Assembly: GCF_039555335.1 (NCBI RefSeq)
Contig: NC_092647.1
Location: 12,779,094-12,843,093 of the forward strand
Source: Amphiura filiformis
Lineage: Eukaryota; Echinodermata; Ophiuroidea; Amphilepidida; Amphiuridae
Length of the DNA: 64,000 nt
Direction: 5' to 3'
The position numbers and the translations under genes are program-made. Below, one piece after another: positions 24,653 to 57,141 of this stretch; within the stretch, counting starts at the first letter, position 1; every line of letters begins with the position of its first letter. The notes below the pieces were generated by a model that worked only from the letters and a program-made list of their open reading frames with translations, was not told the DNA's origin and did no database searches.

Positions 24653-25277
24653 AGTACAATAACTTTTAAGTACCATGAGCGAACTAGATGAAAGGATACA
24701 TGTATTCATTCATTCAAACAAAATATATAAATTCATACATTCACACAGCGGGAAACTCATATTCCGGTGCCAAAATATGCACCCGTGGCTAGCCTCTGTC
24801 ACATGCTGCTTGTTCTTACTTCGTCGACAGAGTAAAAAACGATCGAGAAAGATCGAGCATGTGGTGGAGGCAATGGGTGGAAAATTCATCTCGTTTCATG
24901 CAGAAATGAACGCTATACATGTAGGCCGTGTGTCTTGAACATTCCTTTGCGTTTCGTTAGTAAATTTCTAAGATCGCGCATCATTTTGCATTGAAACATT
25001 CATAACTTCCAAATTTTAGATCCTATCATAGCAAAAGTAAACATTTTCTGAATGGAAAAAGTCCAATCTTTCCAAAAATGGCATCTAATTTTCAGTAGGG
25101 GTAAGTCTAAATCAGGTAAAAATCCAAATATGCATTAAAAAGTTGTCAAAAAGTAGCACCTCCTCAAAAATATGTAACATCCAAACCATAGCACCTATCT
25201 AAAAAATAACCTTATTGGTGCAAAGTAGAGGCAATAGCCCACCCAAATATGTATACTTTGATAGGGTTACCCCTACT

Positions 25278-26591
25278 CAGGGGTGTCTATTCTTCCAGAA
25301 AATTGAAATTATTCCCTCACCCTACCGCGATGTGTCACATCCGTCCCCAGATTCTTCCCCAAGTGAGATCCCAAAAAATGGACCCTAAAGGGACAATTTT
25401 AGGCTGGTTGCTAACTATATACTTTTCCTTATTTTCTTGTTCCCTCCCTTCCTGCCTGAACATAGGTGTGTTGTCAGACCCAGAAACCTCTTTATACAAC
25501 TGTCTAAGTTGTGAGTTGTTCTATTCTGTGTCTTCCCTAAAAACATCACATTCTTTCCTAGATGGTACAGTCTGGACACTGAACCATTGCATCTATTAAG
25601 GACTAATGGTTCAAAGGGAAGACAGGCTGGCAAACACCTCTAGGCTCTTTATTATTTTCAGAGCTACCTGTGATTTATTATTTACAGGGGTGTGAGAGTT
25701 CAGCTTTTTTGTTTTGATTTTCAGCTTTTTTTGTACAAGTACACTTGCTCTGTACAAAAGTATAGGATCTTCCCAAATTTTTAGTTTTTTGCTAACTGTT
25801 TTCAGCCCTTTTATATATGTGGTGACTCACATGCCTCCGACTTATAAAGCCTTAGAATTAAAATTCTTCTATAGCAGAGTTCGGAGATTGCCACTGAACT
25901 ATTGCATCTAGGCCTAGGGAAGGATAATCAAGGAGTTGGATCTGAAGCGGAGGTTTAAAAGGGAAGATAAACTTGGACAATGCTGTTAACTAATTGATGG
26001 TTCTGTCTTCCCTTAGAATCCCAAATGCTTCCCTAGATAGGCATATGTCCAAACTAAAAAGAAAATGGATTTTTTTATGAAATATGAAAAGCAGAGCTCC
26101 CTTAATTTGTGTGCATTATTACCTATAGTATGACCACTAGTCATTATTGCCCAGGCAGGGAAGAATTACTGACCCAACTTTTCCCTGTTTTATGGCAGAG
26201 TCCATGGTTTCCCTCAAAATAATTATTTTTGGGATGGGAATGGGTAAAAGCCAAAGGACCACTACATGTATGCTAATGCTTTATGTACCCATTATAATTC
26301 TTCCCTAAATGACACTTGATGAATTAACCTACCCTGTAGAGCAGTCACTGCCAGCCAGTGACCATCTATTTCATTCCAAAAATAGCCATAAAACATAATA
26401 ATAATATTCCAGTTATACATTTTTCCCTAAATTAGTTAATTTTATTTTTAATCTTCCTTGAATCATGTTGACTTTCTTCTGTTTTTCCCCACTATTTTTT
26501 TTTCTTTTTCAAAATGCAAAATTCTTCCCCAAAGGGGTAAAATTATTCCCTCCCCTTTGGGGGGCGATTAACGGAAGAATAGACGCCCCTG
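25278..26591. mobile_element. 1.3-kb hAT-like element without transposase
   Basis: The ends CAGGGGTGTCTATTCTTCC and GGAAGAATAGACGCCCCTG are inverted, with duplication CCCCTACT at 25270-25277 and 26592-26599. The body repeats TTCCCTAAA or TTCCCTAGA many times in both halves. Open frames inside (to 116 codons) have no recognisable domain. Confidence 0.9.
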
Positions 26592-27289
26592 CCCCTACTT
26601 GATGTACTTTTTTGATACACAGAATGACACGTGACAAAATTTTCCATCAAAATTTGAGGAAAATACAAAAATAATACTTGAATTGCTAAAAGGGCCTCTT
26701 TATACTAAAATCTTAGTGTATTCTTAAAAACATTAATACATTTGTAAAGTGCAAGCAACAACCATCCTAAAAATGTAAAAATGTTTACTTTTATAAGGTT
26801 ACATGTACACCTAAATAGGGTACTTTCTGTGGAGTGATGTCACGGTACACCGAAACATGCCGACATAAAAAAATTAAATTTTGTTGAGTTTAATTAACAA
26901 TTAAAAGAACCAATCTCTTGTGTTGACTTCAAACATGAACTACATGTACATGGGTAAAACTACAAGTTTAACTCACTTCAGATTCTTTCTAGCAATACTT
27001 TCGGGCAATGTTGCTTTTATATACTATCCAGAGAGGTTGCACGCAACCAAGTCATACCAAATTCACCTGAATTTTTATTACTCTTACTCTTTAAAAGCTC
27101 ACATGCAGTGAGCAATTATAATATAATCATTTATAATATAAATGTGTGCGTATTATTTTAAATGTCCAGTTTTAAAATTCCAATATTATGAATGAGGCTG
27201 AGCAAATATTAAATTTTGGTCTGTACATGTAGCTATTATTTATCTATTTGGTCTGTAGCTATTATTTATTTACTTATTTATTCATTTTT

Positions 27290-27540
27290 ATTTATTAGTT
27301 AATTAATTAGATAATTAATTAATAATTAATTTATTAAATTAATTTAATGAGTATTTAATACAGGCCTGTTAAAATCAATTACAATTGATTTATGGCAGTT
27401 AAAAAAACCTGAGATGGTTGTCTTCAGATTTCGGTGTCCCAAGATCCGTGTTAATTAAAAAAATTAATTAATAACCGTCCGTAATTAATTAATTTTAATT
27501 AATCTCAATTAATTAATTAATTAAATTATCACAAAACAAA
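27290..27540. repeat. AT-rich TTAATTAA tract
   Basis: Dense runs of ATTAATTAATT and TTTATTTATT over 250 bp, directly upstream of the LINE fragment. It is a low-complexity, palindrome-prone sequence. Confidence 0.8.
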
Positions 27541-27741
27541 TAGATCTTTTAAGTAGAGCTTTAAAGACTTCATTCACTGTTGTAATGTAGAAAACCATGA
27601 TGACCTGATGAGTGCTTGTTTCTCCCATAGACTTTACATGGTGCCGTATCCCAATTTTGCACCACCCGGCGTAAATGGCACAAAAACCAAAATGACCGCA
27701 ACTATGAACTTTACCGCGAACAAAGCAAGATTGTCACAAAG

Positions 27742-29127
27742 TTGATTAATAATGCAAAATCTGCTTATTATAAGAAAGAACTTGACACAGCAGACACGAA
27801 GCAAGTGTTTCAGACACTCAATACTCTGTTGAACAGTGGCTGTAAGATCCTCCCTGCCTGTGAGTGTTTGAGTCAGCTGAGCAATGATTTTGCAATTTTC
27901 TTCAAAAACAAAATTGCTCTGATTCGTGATAGGCTTGATGGTCTCGAAACTGACACAACCGCTAGTGAAAGATTATTTCCGGATGAAAACCCAAGATTGT
28001 GCTCTTTCAACCAAGTTTCTGAAGAGGAAGTATCAAAGATCATCATGAATCTTCCCAATAAACAATGCACTTTGGATGTTTTCCCTACTTGGTTGCTAAA
28101 ATCAGTTACTGACACGCTTATCACTCCACTTACGAGCATTATAAACAGGTCCCTTGTTCTGGGAAGTTTTCCAATGAACTTAAAATCAGCCATTGTGACA
28201 CCTATAATCAAGAAACCAAGCATGGACTCTAACGAACTCAAAAGTTACAGACCTGTTAGCAATATAAAGGTCTTTTCAAAGATCATGGAGAAAGTAGTTC
28301 TTCCTCAGATCAGATCTCATCTTGTTATTAATGACTTAGAGGAACCATTTCAGTCAGGATATAAACCATCGCACAGTACTGAAACAGCCCTACTCAGAGT
28401 AAGGAGCGATATTCTGAATGCCATCGACAGGAAGCATGCCGTCTTCCTGGTCCTCCTGGACCTACATGTAAGCGCGGCTTTCGACACGGTGGACTACCCT
28501 ACTCTTTTCAACAGACTAACCAGCGTTTATGGCATTACTGAAACAGCGCAGGCATGGCTTGCATCTTATCTCACCAAAAGAGATCACCAAGTTTGTGTGT
28601 CAGGAGCCATGTCTGAAAGCCTTCCTCTGCTTTATGGACTTCCACAGGGGTCTTGCATCAGCCCGGGAATTTTTACAATGTACACTTATCCAATGGGAGC
28701 AATCATCCGCCGTTATAACATCAATTACCATCTTTACGCTGATGATGTGCAACTTTATATTGAATTTGACCCTAAAATTCCGGGTGATGCTGCTGTTGCA
28801 GCTTTTAAGCTCCAGGCTTGTATTGCAGAACTTAAGAAATGGATGAGCACTAACAAGCTGCAGCTAAACGAAAGTAAAACAGAGTTCATGGTGTTAGCTT
28901 CAAAACACAATCTGAAAGACCTTTCTACTGTCACTTTGAATTTAGATAACACCACCATCATCCCTTCAACTGTCATTAAGAACCTCGGTGTCAAGTTTGA
29001 GTCTGACATGTCAATGACTGCTCAGGTTGCTTCCATATCTAGCTCCACTAACTATCATCTCCGCAATATCAACAGAATCCGTCGTTTCATTGACAAAGAC
29101 ACTTGCGAGCAAGCAGTCCGGCGCTAA
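27742..29127 (+). pseudogene. LINE reverse transcriptase fragment, 461 aa frame
   Basis: This open frame holds most of the reverse transcriptase. A KSYRPVSN motif lies near residue 168, the palm motif is LLDL...AAFDTVDY, then GLPQGSCISPGIF and LYADDVQLYI with the catalytic Asp pair. The usual LLDLSAAFDTVD is interrupted by two extra residues (His-Val) from a six-base insertion at about 28463-28469. Coding sequence continues upstream to at least 27665 (RRKWHKNQNDRNYELY). At ~29125 the frame shifts to 29103-29633. Confidence 0.9.
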
Positions 29128-29633
29128 TAACATCCAGATTGGACTACTGCAACTCTCTGCTTATTAACATCACAGCCAAAGACATACAGAAGCTTCAAAA
29201 GATCCAGAACCGCTCTGCACGCCTCATTTTCCGGACAAGCAGGCGTGAGAACACTTCTCCTCTGATTCAAGAGCTGCACTGGTTGCCAGTCAAACAGCGA
29301 ATCATCTTTAAGACCCTTCTGCTTGCTTACAAGTGCCTGCACAATCAAGCCCCATTTACCTCACTGAACTCCTTCACATTTACATCCCGTCTGTCAACCT
29401 GCGTTCCGGGCACGACCAACCTCGCCTTGTTGTCAACAGAACTTTCACTACTCAAGGGGATCGCGCTTTCACAAATGCTGCCCCAATGTTATGGAACACT
29501 TTACCAAATGTCATCAGAAACTCTATCACAGTTGCGTCTTTCAAGAGCCAAACAAAAACTCATTTATTCCCGGACTAATTTCTTCCCCCATGTTTCATGC
29601 TGCTCTGTTTATTTGTTTAAATTAGTAATGTAA
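29103..29633 (+). pseudogene. LINE C-terminal region after a frameshift
   Basis: It continues the retrotransposon protein in another frame: SRLDYCNSLL, IQNRSARLIFRTSRR, ELHWLPVKQRIIFKTLLLAYK. This is the usual post-reverse-transcriptase module of CR1-, L2- and Jockey-like elements. A second shift near 29350 moves the tail (APMLWNTLPNVIRNS) into the frame 29333-29578. Confidence 0.85.
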
Positions 29634-29780
29634 GATGTGTACATGTAGTTTAAGATATTTTTTTCTTCTGTAAAGCGCCGAGGTCGTGTTTTGCTCATGT
29701 TACGGCGCTATATAAAAGCTGCTTGTTGTTGTTGTTTGTTGTTCCCGCTAGCACCAACCTGGTGTTTTGAGCGCCCGATT

Positions 29781-30020
29781 GTGCAAATAAAAGCCGCCTA
29801 ACACCTAGAGAAGATGCAAAGACGAGGAGGGTTAATAGAATAATACAATAGAGATAGCAGGTAATCCTGTCGCATCTATTCATACATATTCCTTTTGTTC
29901 ATCCATTTGTACATCTATATGAATAGATGCGACGGGATTACCTGCGGAATTATCTCTATTGTATTATTCTATTAACCCTCCTCGACCTTCTCTAGGTGTA
30001 AGGCGGCTTTTATTTGCACA
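29781..30020. mobile_element. 240-bp hairpin MITE
   Basis: The arms at 29781-29885 and 29915-30020 are nearly perfect complements: GTGCAAATAAAAGCCGCCT against AGGCGGCTTTTATTTGCAC, and GAATAGATGCGAC near the loop. It lies 40 bp beyond the LINE tail. Confidence 0.9.
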
Positions 30021-30029
30021 ACTGTTGGA

Positions 30030-30803
30030 ACTGTGTTGTGTTGTAAACTTTAATCATTCTTTTGTCTACCTGTGTTTTCGCGGAAGGTGTAAAACGGGTG
30101 ATGGAATGCAGTTTAAAATTTCCGCCAAGGCCGAATCATTTCACATTTTGGATGCATTGTAGCCGACGGGGACCCAACTAAAGGCTGCTAGTCAGGTGTA
30201 GGAATGCGTGTATTTGGATTCGTCTATAGGCCTAGTAATATCCCGCATAAACAGCAAGAATATTATAAACTTGTCATATAACTTGTAAACCTGAGACGAA
30301 AATACACATCTCAGTTGAAAACGTTTATTTGGTGTGTTTTTTTAAAAAGCAGGATATTAAATCTTAGGTGTTTTCAAATTTATCTACATGTATAGAAAGA
30401 GTATGATAATACGTAATATGTATTTGTTTTTCATACATTTAGCAATATTATTATTGTTATTATTTTATATATTGTTTTATTCAATTTTGAATTAAATATT
30501 CAACTATGGTCTTTCAGACTTTCACATTAATGTAGATTATGTGGTATCTTAAATACTTTTACTTACCGTACCGGTACATAAATAAATGGCCAATGATTTA
30601 AAATAACTTTATAACATATAGTTTGAAAGTTTAAAATTTCAATATTTATTTTATATTATTAATATATTAATGATAATGATATAATAATAATATTTATGTC
30701 ATAAATTACAAACATGAAAAGACATTAAAAGCAATTTAGATGACAATCCAGGAAAGAAGAAATATAGACTAAACAGTCCAAACACAATGTGTTCTTCTTT
30801 CCT

Positions 30804-30863
<60 letters not shown>

Positions 30864-31989
30864 CAATGATGCTTATAGCCAATATTATTATTTTATATTT
30901 TATGACTTTATGTAGGTCTATGTTTTTGATATATATATGAAATAAAACCAGAATGAATGAATTATTTTAACATTGTGATAACTTTTCATTGTTGGATAAA
31001 CGTAATGGCGATGTCACTGGCTTTAACCTTTGGCGGACAATAGAATAACCATTGATTGACAAGGTTACCCCCTGCGTCCCCCTAGCCGCTTGTAATAACG
31101 CGTTTTGCTGACAAAAAAAAACACCCCTTTTTGATGAAAAACGGTGTTTTTAGACCCCTAAACACGGAACATGCGTTACGCGTTCGTCAAAAAAAAAAGG
31201 ACCCTTTTACGCTGCTTTTTGTTCACACATGTGTACACAAATGTAGCTGAGTGGCCCCCGGCCTGGGCCAGTCCATGCTAAAAATATCCCCACCCTAAAG
31301 TCAATCTTTAACAAGATGTAACTTTGCTACGGAAAGTGCTATGACAAAAAGGTTTTCAGTTTTGACTTTCTTTACTCAAGGGCTTTAATTTGATATATAA
31401 AATGATGCAATTTGATGGCAAATTTGAATTCACCTGGCTTATGTACAATGTCAATGATGTAAGGTAAGCTTAAATTTATTTAAAAAAATTATTATTATGG
31501 CATGCATACCATTATTACCAGATGACACTGACGATGATGATGTGGAGTTTCTGCAAGTATTGAACTATATTGTAGCTTACCATGGCCCCCAGTTCCAAAG
31601 AATAGTTCCTATTGAATTCTTACGATTCGGTCCAACACTTGGTATACCCCAACACTTGTCACTTTGGCAAAATTCTACGTTTAATGTTTCAAAACTTATT
31701 TAAAAATATTATATACCACCACTTCTACACCACTTCGGAAGATTATACATATTAATGAAGTGATGTCATACTCTTTGTGTGCATTGTTGAACCCAGAATC
31801 GCGCCACGCCTGCCCACGGCCTATGACAACTTCATCATTAATATTTATTAGTAATTCTACATCCGGGTGCCTATATACGTGCTGTGAATCGTCGAAATGG
31901 TGAAAAGAAAACATTACAAAATTCTGTAACTCAGCTGAGAGTTTACAATACTTTGGCTAATCATTTTGAATTCAGTTAACAGAGAAAAA
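30030..31989. other. spacer and presumed RNF113A promoter region
   Basis: AT-rich to 31000, then a repeat block at 31090-31265 (inverse of 22930-23165). No open frame with recognisable content. The RNF113A transcription start should lie close upstream of 31990, but I see no convincing TATA box or initiator. Confidence 0.4.
30805..30862. repeat. (GAT)n microsatellite
   Basis: About 19 uninterrupted GAT units, located in the spacer about 1.1 kb upstream of the RNF113A start codon. Confidence 0.95.
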
Positions 31990-52154
<20,165 letters not shown>

Positions 52155-52476
52155 CATCAAGGCTAGGCTAGAGATACTAAAGGAACAAATTATGTGCAAA
52201 TTGGCCAAGTCCAGCCTCATCTGTTAATGAAGGCCAATTCTGACCATGGAGTGTGCAAGACAAAATTGCTGCACCTGCCCTATTTTTAAAGGCGCTATCA
52301 TGATATCTGTTGTGTAAAAGCAGAGGAACGGAGCGTTACTTCTTGGATATGGGCAATAGAACAATTGGCCCTCAAGAATATGTTAGAAACTTTTATTCCA
52401 TACAAGTCAAGAGGAGATATTTCTTCAACAGTCGACTTGAACACTTTTGTTCGGTCAGGGAGCAGACGCTTTGTGA

Positions 52477-52777
52477 CAGGGTTGCCAACTCTCATGCATT
52501 CAGCGCGAGGCTTACACATTTGGGCACTTTTTCACACAAAGGTAGTAAAATCTGACACCAATTAGGTATCTCGCCATGATAGTAAAATCTCACACATCGT
52601 CAAAATAAAGGGAAATTTTTTTGTGTCCCTTTCCTACCCTCCTACCTCAGCTATTTAAGATTCTTGAGCTCCCAGGTGTAACATTGTAACATCTTTATTT
52701 GACAACAAATATATTTCTGTCCAGTACGCCCTGTACAATATCTCATGCCAAGCATTTCCTAAAAGTCTGCAACCCTG
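52477..52777. mobile_element. hAT-like MITE in the RNF113A 3'UTR
   Basis: Ends CAGGGTTGCCAACTCT and AGTCTGCAACCCTG; flanks CTTTGTGA (52469-52476) and CCTTGTGA (52778-52785), one mismatch. GTAAAATCTCACAC repeats inside match the element at 23714. The tandem copy is at 56842-57141, so it inserted before the duplication. Confidence 0.8.
52604..52609 (+). promoter_or_regulatory. candidate RNF113A poly(A) signal AATAAA
   Basis: First AATAAA after the stop codon, 450 bp downstream, within the hAT-like element. The duplicate copy has it at 56969-56974. Confidence 0.45.
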
Positions 52778-53424
52778 CCTTGTGAACTGCAAGAAGACTA
52801 GGCTAACGATGCAGTGGAGTCGTGTGTAGTTTGGCAAGGATGAATGTAAGCTGCACAGCCCGACAAGCACAGATGCCACTTTTCAGGTTTTAGCGAGTTC
52901 AAATTCCAGTGTTTTTTATTTATTTTCAGTAGTTTGTTTTGCCACAGAAGGACAAAGGTATTTAAAAGGGGACGGTGTGAAGTTAAGCATTTTGTGTGCA
53001 CTTTGCTGGGAGTGATGCAAGTATTATGTATAATGCATTCTACATTATCATTATTATTTATTGTTGCTTTTTTGGATTTTCACACAAAAGTGTACATTCT
53101 GAGCATTGTGTCAAATGTGATTGTGCGCATAATTCCTGAAAGCTCGGACCTTGTTGACTGGTTGCTTAGCAACAACAATGCGTAGCATGATTTCTTTAAT
53201 TTATTTCGAGTTGCGTGTAGTTTACAATGTCATAATGCATGTGGAATACTCGTGGTCCCACTCTTTACTTTCAAATTGTACATGTCATGTCTGAGAATCA
53301 AAATAAAGCAACAGTAGTAGGCATTATACATAATTATGCTGGTGACAAAAAATACAAAATAAAATGTATACTGGTGTTTACCAATTGGAGCTGATGGTCT
53401 GCGTAATTGACGAAAAAAGCAATC

Positions 53425-54092
53425 TTAAGGGAAGGGGTATGGATGTTTGGACAGTATTTATTGTGGGACATTAGAGCACATCAGACATATCGAATCACAT
53501 TCTGAATACGGAGAATGTCCTTCTGATATCAAATAATTTTGATTGTTTGAAATTCGCAATGTAATACACATTTTATGGCAAATCATTAAAAATTGATATT
53601 TTTGATATTTAACAGTTCTCGAAGTTAACTTTATAAATCTAATGATTTATACTTAATGTATGTAGGTGGGAACAAAAGCCGACGATCAATTGAAAATTTT
53701 GACCTTTCGTATTGAAGATATGGATTTTTTTTCCCAAAACACAAAAAAAAATTAGGTCTTTTGGGGAAAAAAATCCATATCTTCAATATGAAAGGTCAAA
53801 ATTTTCAATTGATCGTCGGCTTTTCCTCTCAGCTACATACACTTTAAGAATATATCATTAGATTTATAAAATTTACTTCGAGGACTGTTATATATCAAAA
53901 ATTTGAAAAATACCAAATTTTTATAATTTGTCATAAAATTTGTATTATATCGTGATTTTCAAAAATGAAAATTATTTGATATCAGAAAGACATTATTCAT
54001 ATTCAGAATGCAATTCGATACGTCTGTGGTGCTCACATGTCCCATAAAAAATACTGTCGAAACGCCATAAACGCTCATTCCAGATCCCTTAA
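53425..54092. mobile_element. solo TTAA fold-back element
   Basis: TTAA lies at 53425-53428 and 54089-54092. Long inverted arms meet at about 53755. It lacks the LINE insert seen at 36777-37979, so it shows the empty form of the loop. It is absent from the matching place in segment B (~59245). Confidence 0.85.
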
Positions 54093-55978
54093 GCAGATCA
54101 AGTTCTCTTGAATTTTATTTATAAACTTGTTTAGCAGTGACGTCGCCATGTTACATATAAATTGGAAATAAGAAACCGATGAACCATGTGCATTATATGG
54201 AAAGCCTACAGTAGAAATAAATCCACTGACTTCTACATCATGTAAAACCTGCATCAGGAGTGACTTTTATTATGTGATCTGTTTGCATTGCATGTAAGAG
54301 TGTGTGTACTACCAGTCCCTGAACCAGTCATAAAAATTACCGTATACACAAATGAAAGTTTTTCAACTGAGTGTTTATTTTCATTTACAAAGCAACTACA
54401 GATATAATTATGACATTAAAATTATGTTCCATTTCAATAAAAATGATAGCCTTTTTTTATTCAATGCTCATTTGCAATTTCCTTTTCTACATTTGACAGG
54501 TGAGCTATGATCAATAATGTATGGCCAAAGAGTACAGACTCCGCTATGTTTGCAAGTCATTCATGAAGGGCAAATAGTGTACTTCAGGATAATTTCACAA
54601 TCCACACGGCAAATTTTGATTCAAATCATGTTAATCGTGTTAGGCGCGAACCTGTTGTGCCCAAAATGTGCCCCATTAGCGCTTCAGTTCACAAACCTCT
54701 GAAATGCTCAAGCTTTTATGCTAATTAACATTCAGTTCAAAGTTCAGGCTTGTGCTAAAATAATGACAGAGGTACAAATCCTCCATGAGCGACACAAAAC
54801 CAACATAGCATATTTACCATATAATATCGTTACACACAGAGTAATTATGAGTCGGAAATATAATCTCTTTGCCCACAATAAAATATCGACTTAGCCATAA
54901 ATAGTTGGCAAGTTCATCGAAAAGAATTTTGTATTATTATCGACTTGGGTCACGATTGCATTGGATTATGTCACATAATTATGATCCTCTTTATATAGCC
55001 AAAGATCAGTTATCATTTACATTAGGGAACAATCCAAAACAAGACATATTCTGTCATCGTAATAGTTTTCATAAAAGGTTGAGCTCCGTCCCCATTTGTA
55101 ATGAAACAAAAGGTGAGACATAAAAATCATTATTAAAAAAGTGTATACTATGGGGGATTATATTAACATACAGTAACAACCAGTTATATAACCAATCTTC
55201 CTGGTGAATACTTCCAATTCATAGGACTTCACAAATGTTTAGGTTTGTTCCCTTTCATTAGCATGAAATTGGAAATGTTAAAAATCACCACTAAAATGAT
55301 CAATTTTTTAAACAATTGTAAAGTAAAAAAAACCCACAATTTGACCCAAATTGCTCAACTATTTTTGGTGAAGTTAGTAAAAATCGGAAAATAATAAAAA
55401 ACAAAAATAATGGCTTCCTTCATGTAGATCTTCGTATCTAGTTTTTGAAAATAATTAAGAAAAAAAATTTCCTGAAGATTTTTTTATGCTGTCCACACAA
55501 ATTTGGGTCAAAATCAAGACTGAGCCTATTTATACATAAATCGGACATCACGGTTGGATTCATCCATTCTAAATATGTTACTACATGCTTCAGACAACCA
55601 TTTATATACTTTTAACCAACAATTTAGTAGCAATCGGGCCCTAAACTTTCCATAATTCCATGGTTCATACCAACCTCAAATACATCATGGATTTATATTG
55701 TGATTTATAGTACCCTATGCCAAACCCACATGTACTTGCAGTTAAGAAGAGCTGCTCACTGGGTACATGTACCAAAATGCTCATGAAGTTAAAAACATCA
55801 AATTCCCCTACTTGCAAGCCTATACTCTAGTGGAGTGTATAAGAGACATCTTACAACAAGAGGGTTTTGAAACATGTATACCCATCACTAAAATTTGTAC
55901 ACTTAAATGTTATGCCAAGTCCTTTTTAAGCGCAAGTCTTCACATATATATGTAAGCACACAACGTCAAGCGTGTGCA

Positions 55979-56137
55979 TTAGGCTGCGATCACATAGAAG
56001 TATACTGTATACAGTAAACACTATACAATATACGCTCATTTTATCAGGCTGAGTTCACATATTATACTCCTGTGAAGTCAGCCTGATCGAATGAGCGTAT
56101 AGCAAATACAGTATACTTCTATGTGATCGCAGCCTTA
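55979..56137. mobile_element. Harbinger-like MITE at the duplication junction
   Basis: GGCTGCGATCACATAGAAGT and its inverse ACTTCTATGTGATCGCAGCC form the ends; TTA flanks both sides (55979-55981, 56135-56137). A 3-bp TTA duplication and GGC ends fit PIF/Harbinger. Segment A ends at its left flank, and segment B starts ~35 bp beyond its right flank. Confidence 0.8.
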
Positions 56138-56443
56138 TGCCACAGCAAAAATATGTGCTGGACGGTTTATAGCAAATTTCAGTATGTGCATAAATTTGGT
56201 CATTTCTCAAACTTGTATGTTAAAAATTTTGAATTCAGTTGGAGGTAGCAGCCGCTGAAGCTACCCTCGCAATGTAAACCATGCAGTGCAGGCAATGCGG
56301 AACGAATCATTGTCAAACGGTGATGAATAACAGTGAATCATGATTAAATCCTTAAAGATTTTCTGATAGTGATTTTATGTGTATCACAGTAGTGTTTGTA
56401 AAAACTCATTCTTAATTTTTTTTTTTTTTTTTGTTTGTTCCAG

Positions 56444-56529
56444 AATTAATTTCCAAACTAGACAAATACAAAGCTAAAGAAGCGCAAAAAGAAGACCAGA
56501 GTAGTGACGACTCGGATGACAATGGATAA
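56444..56529 (+). pseudogene. RNF113A: duplicated RNF113A terminal exon (9b)
   Basis: 86 bp with intact acceptor (TTGTTCCAG), the same phase and a stop codon. Against exon 9 it has three changes: one replaces Leu with Gln (KEAQKED) and two are silent. Exon 8 could splice to either copy, so 9b may be an alternative last exon. No copy of exons 1-8 is present with it, so it cannot be a separate gene. Confidence 0.8.
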
Positions 56530-56841
56530 CATCAAGGCCAGGCTAGATACTAAAGGAACAAATTATGTGCAAATTGGCCAAGTCCAGCCTCATCTGTTAA
56601 TGAAGGCCAATTCTGACCATGGAGTGTGCAAGACAAAATTGCTGCACCTGCCCTATTTTTAAAGGCACTATCATGATATCTGTTGTGTAAAAGCAGAGGA
56701 ACGGAGCGTGACTTCTTGGATATGGGCAATAGAACAATTGGCCCTCAAGAATATGTTAGAAACTTTTATTCCATACAAGTCAAGAGGAGATATTTCTTCA
56801 ACAGTTGACTTGAACACTTTTCAGGAGCAGACGCTTTGTGA

Positions 56842-57141
56842 CAAGGTTGCCAACTCTCATGCATTCAGCGCGAGGCTTACACATTTGGGCACTTTTTCAC
56901 ACCAAGGTAGTAAAATCTGACACCAATTAGGTATCTCGCCATGATAGTAAAATCTCACACATCGTCAAAATAAAGGGAAATTTTTTTGTGTCACTTTCCT
57001 ACCCTCCTACCTCAGCTATTTAAGATTCTTGAGCTCCCAGGTGTAACATTGTAACATCTTTAATTGACAAGAAATATTTATGTCCCAGTACGCCCCTGTA
57101 CAATATCTCATGCCAAGCATTCCTAAAAGTCGGCAACCCTG
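56842..57141. mobile_element. duplicated copy of the 3'UTR hAT-like MITE
   Basis: Starts CAAGGTTGCCAACTCT (terminus mutated from CAGGG) and ends GTCGGCAACCCTG. It belongs to segment B and was carried there by the duplication. Confidence 0.8.

Larger units (their letters stand above)
27640..29742 (+). mobile_element. 5'-truncated non-LTR retrotransposon (LINE, CR1/L2-like)
   Basis: It begins inside the coding region, so no endonuclease is present. It runs through a reverse transcriptase and C-terminal domain to a 3' end with GCGCTATATAAAAGCTGCTT and then (TTG)n, a hallmark of CR1/L2-like tails. Frameshifts near 29120 and 29350 make it inactive. Confidence 0.9.
52155..52800 (+). other. RNF113A: RNF113A 3'UTR
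   Basis: It follows the TAA at 52152. The first AATAAA is at 52604-52609, inside the hAT-like element, and a second is near 53300. The UTR end is set by inference only. Confidence 0.5.

Noticed and set aside
56444-56529. Second RNF113A gene
   Set aside because: Only the terminal exon and 3' flank are duplicated; no other exon copy exists in the window.
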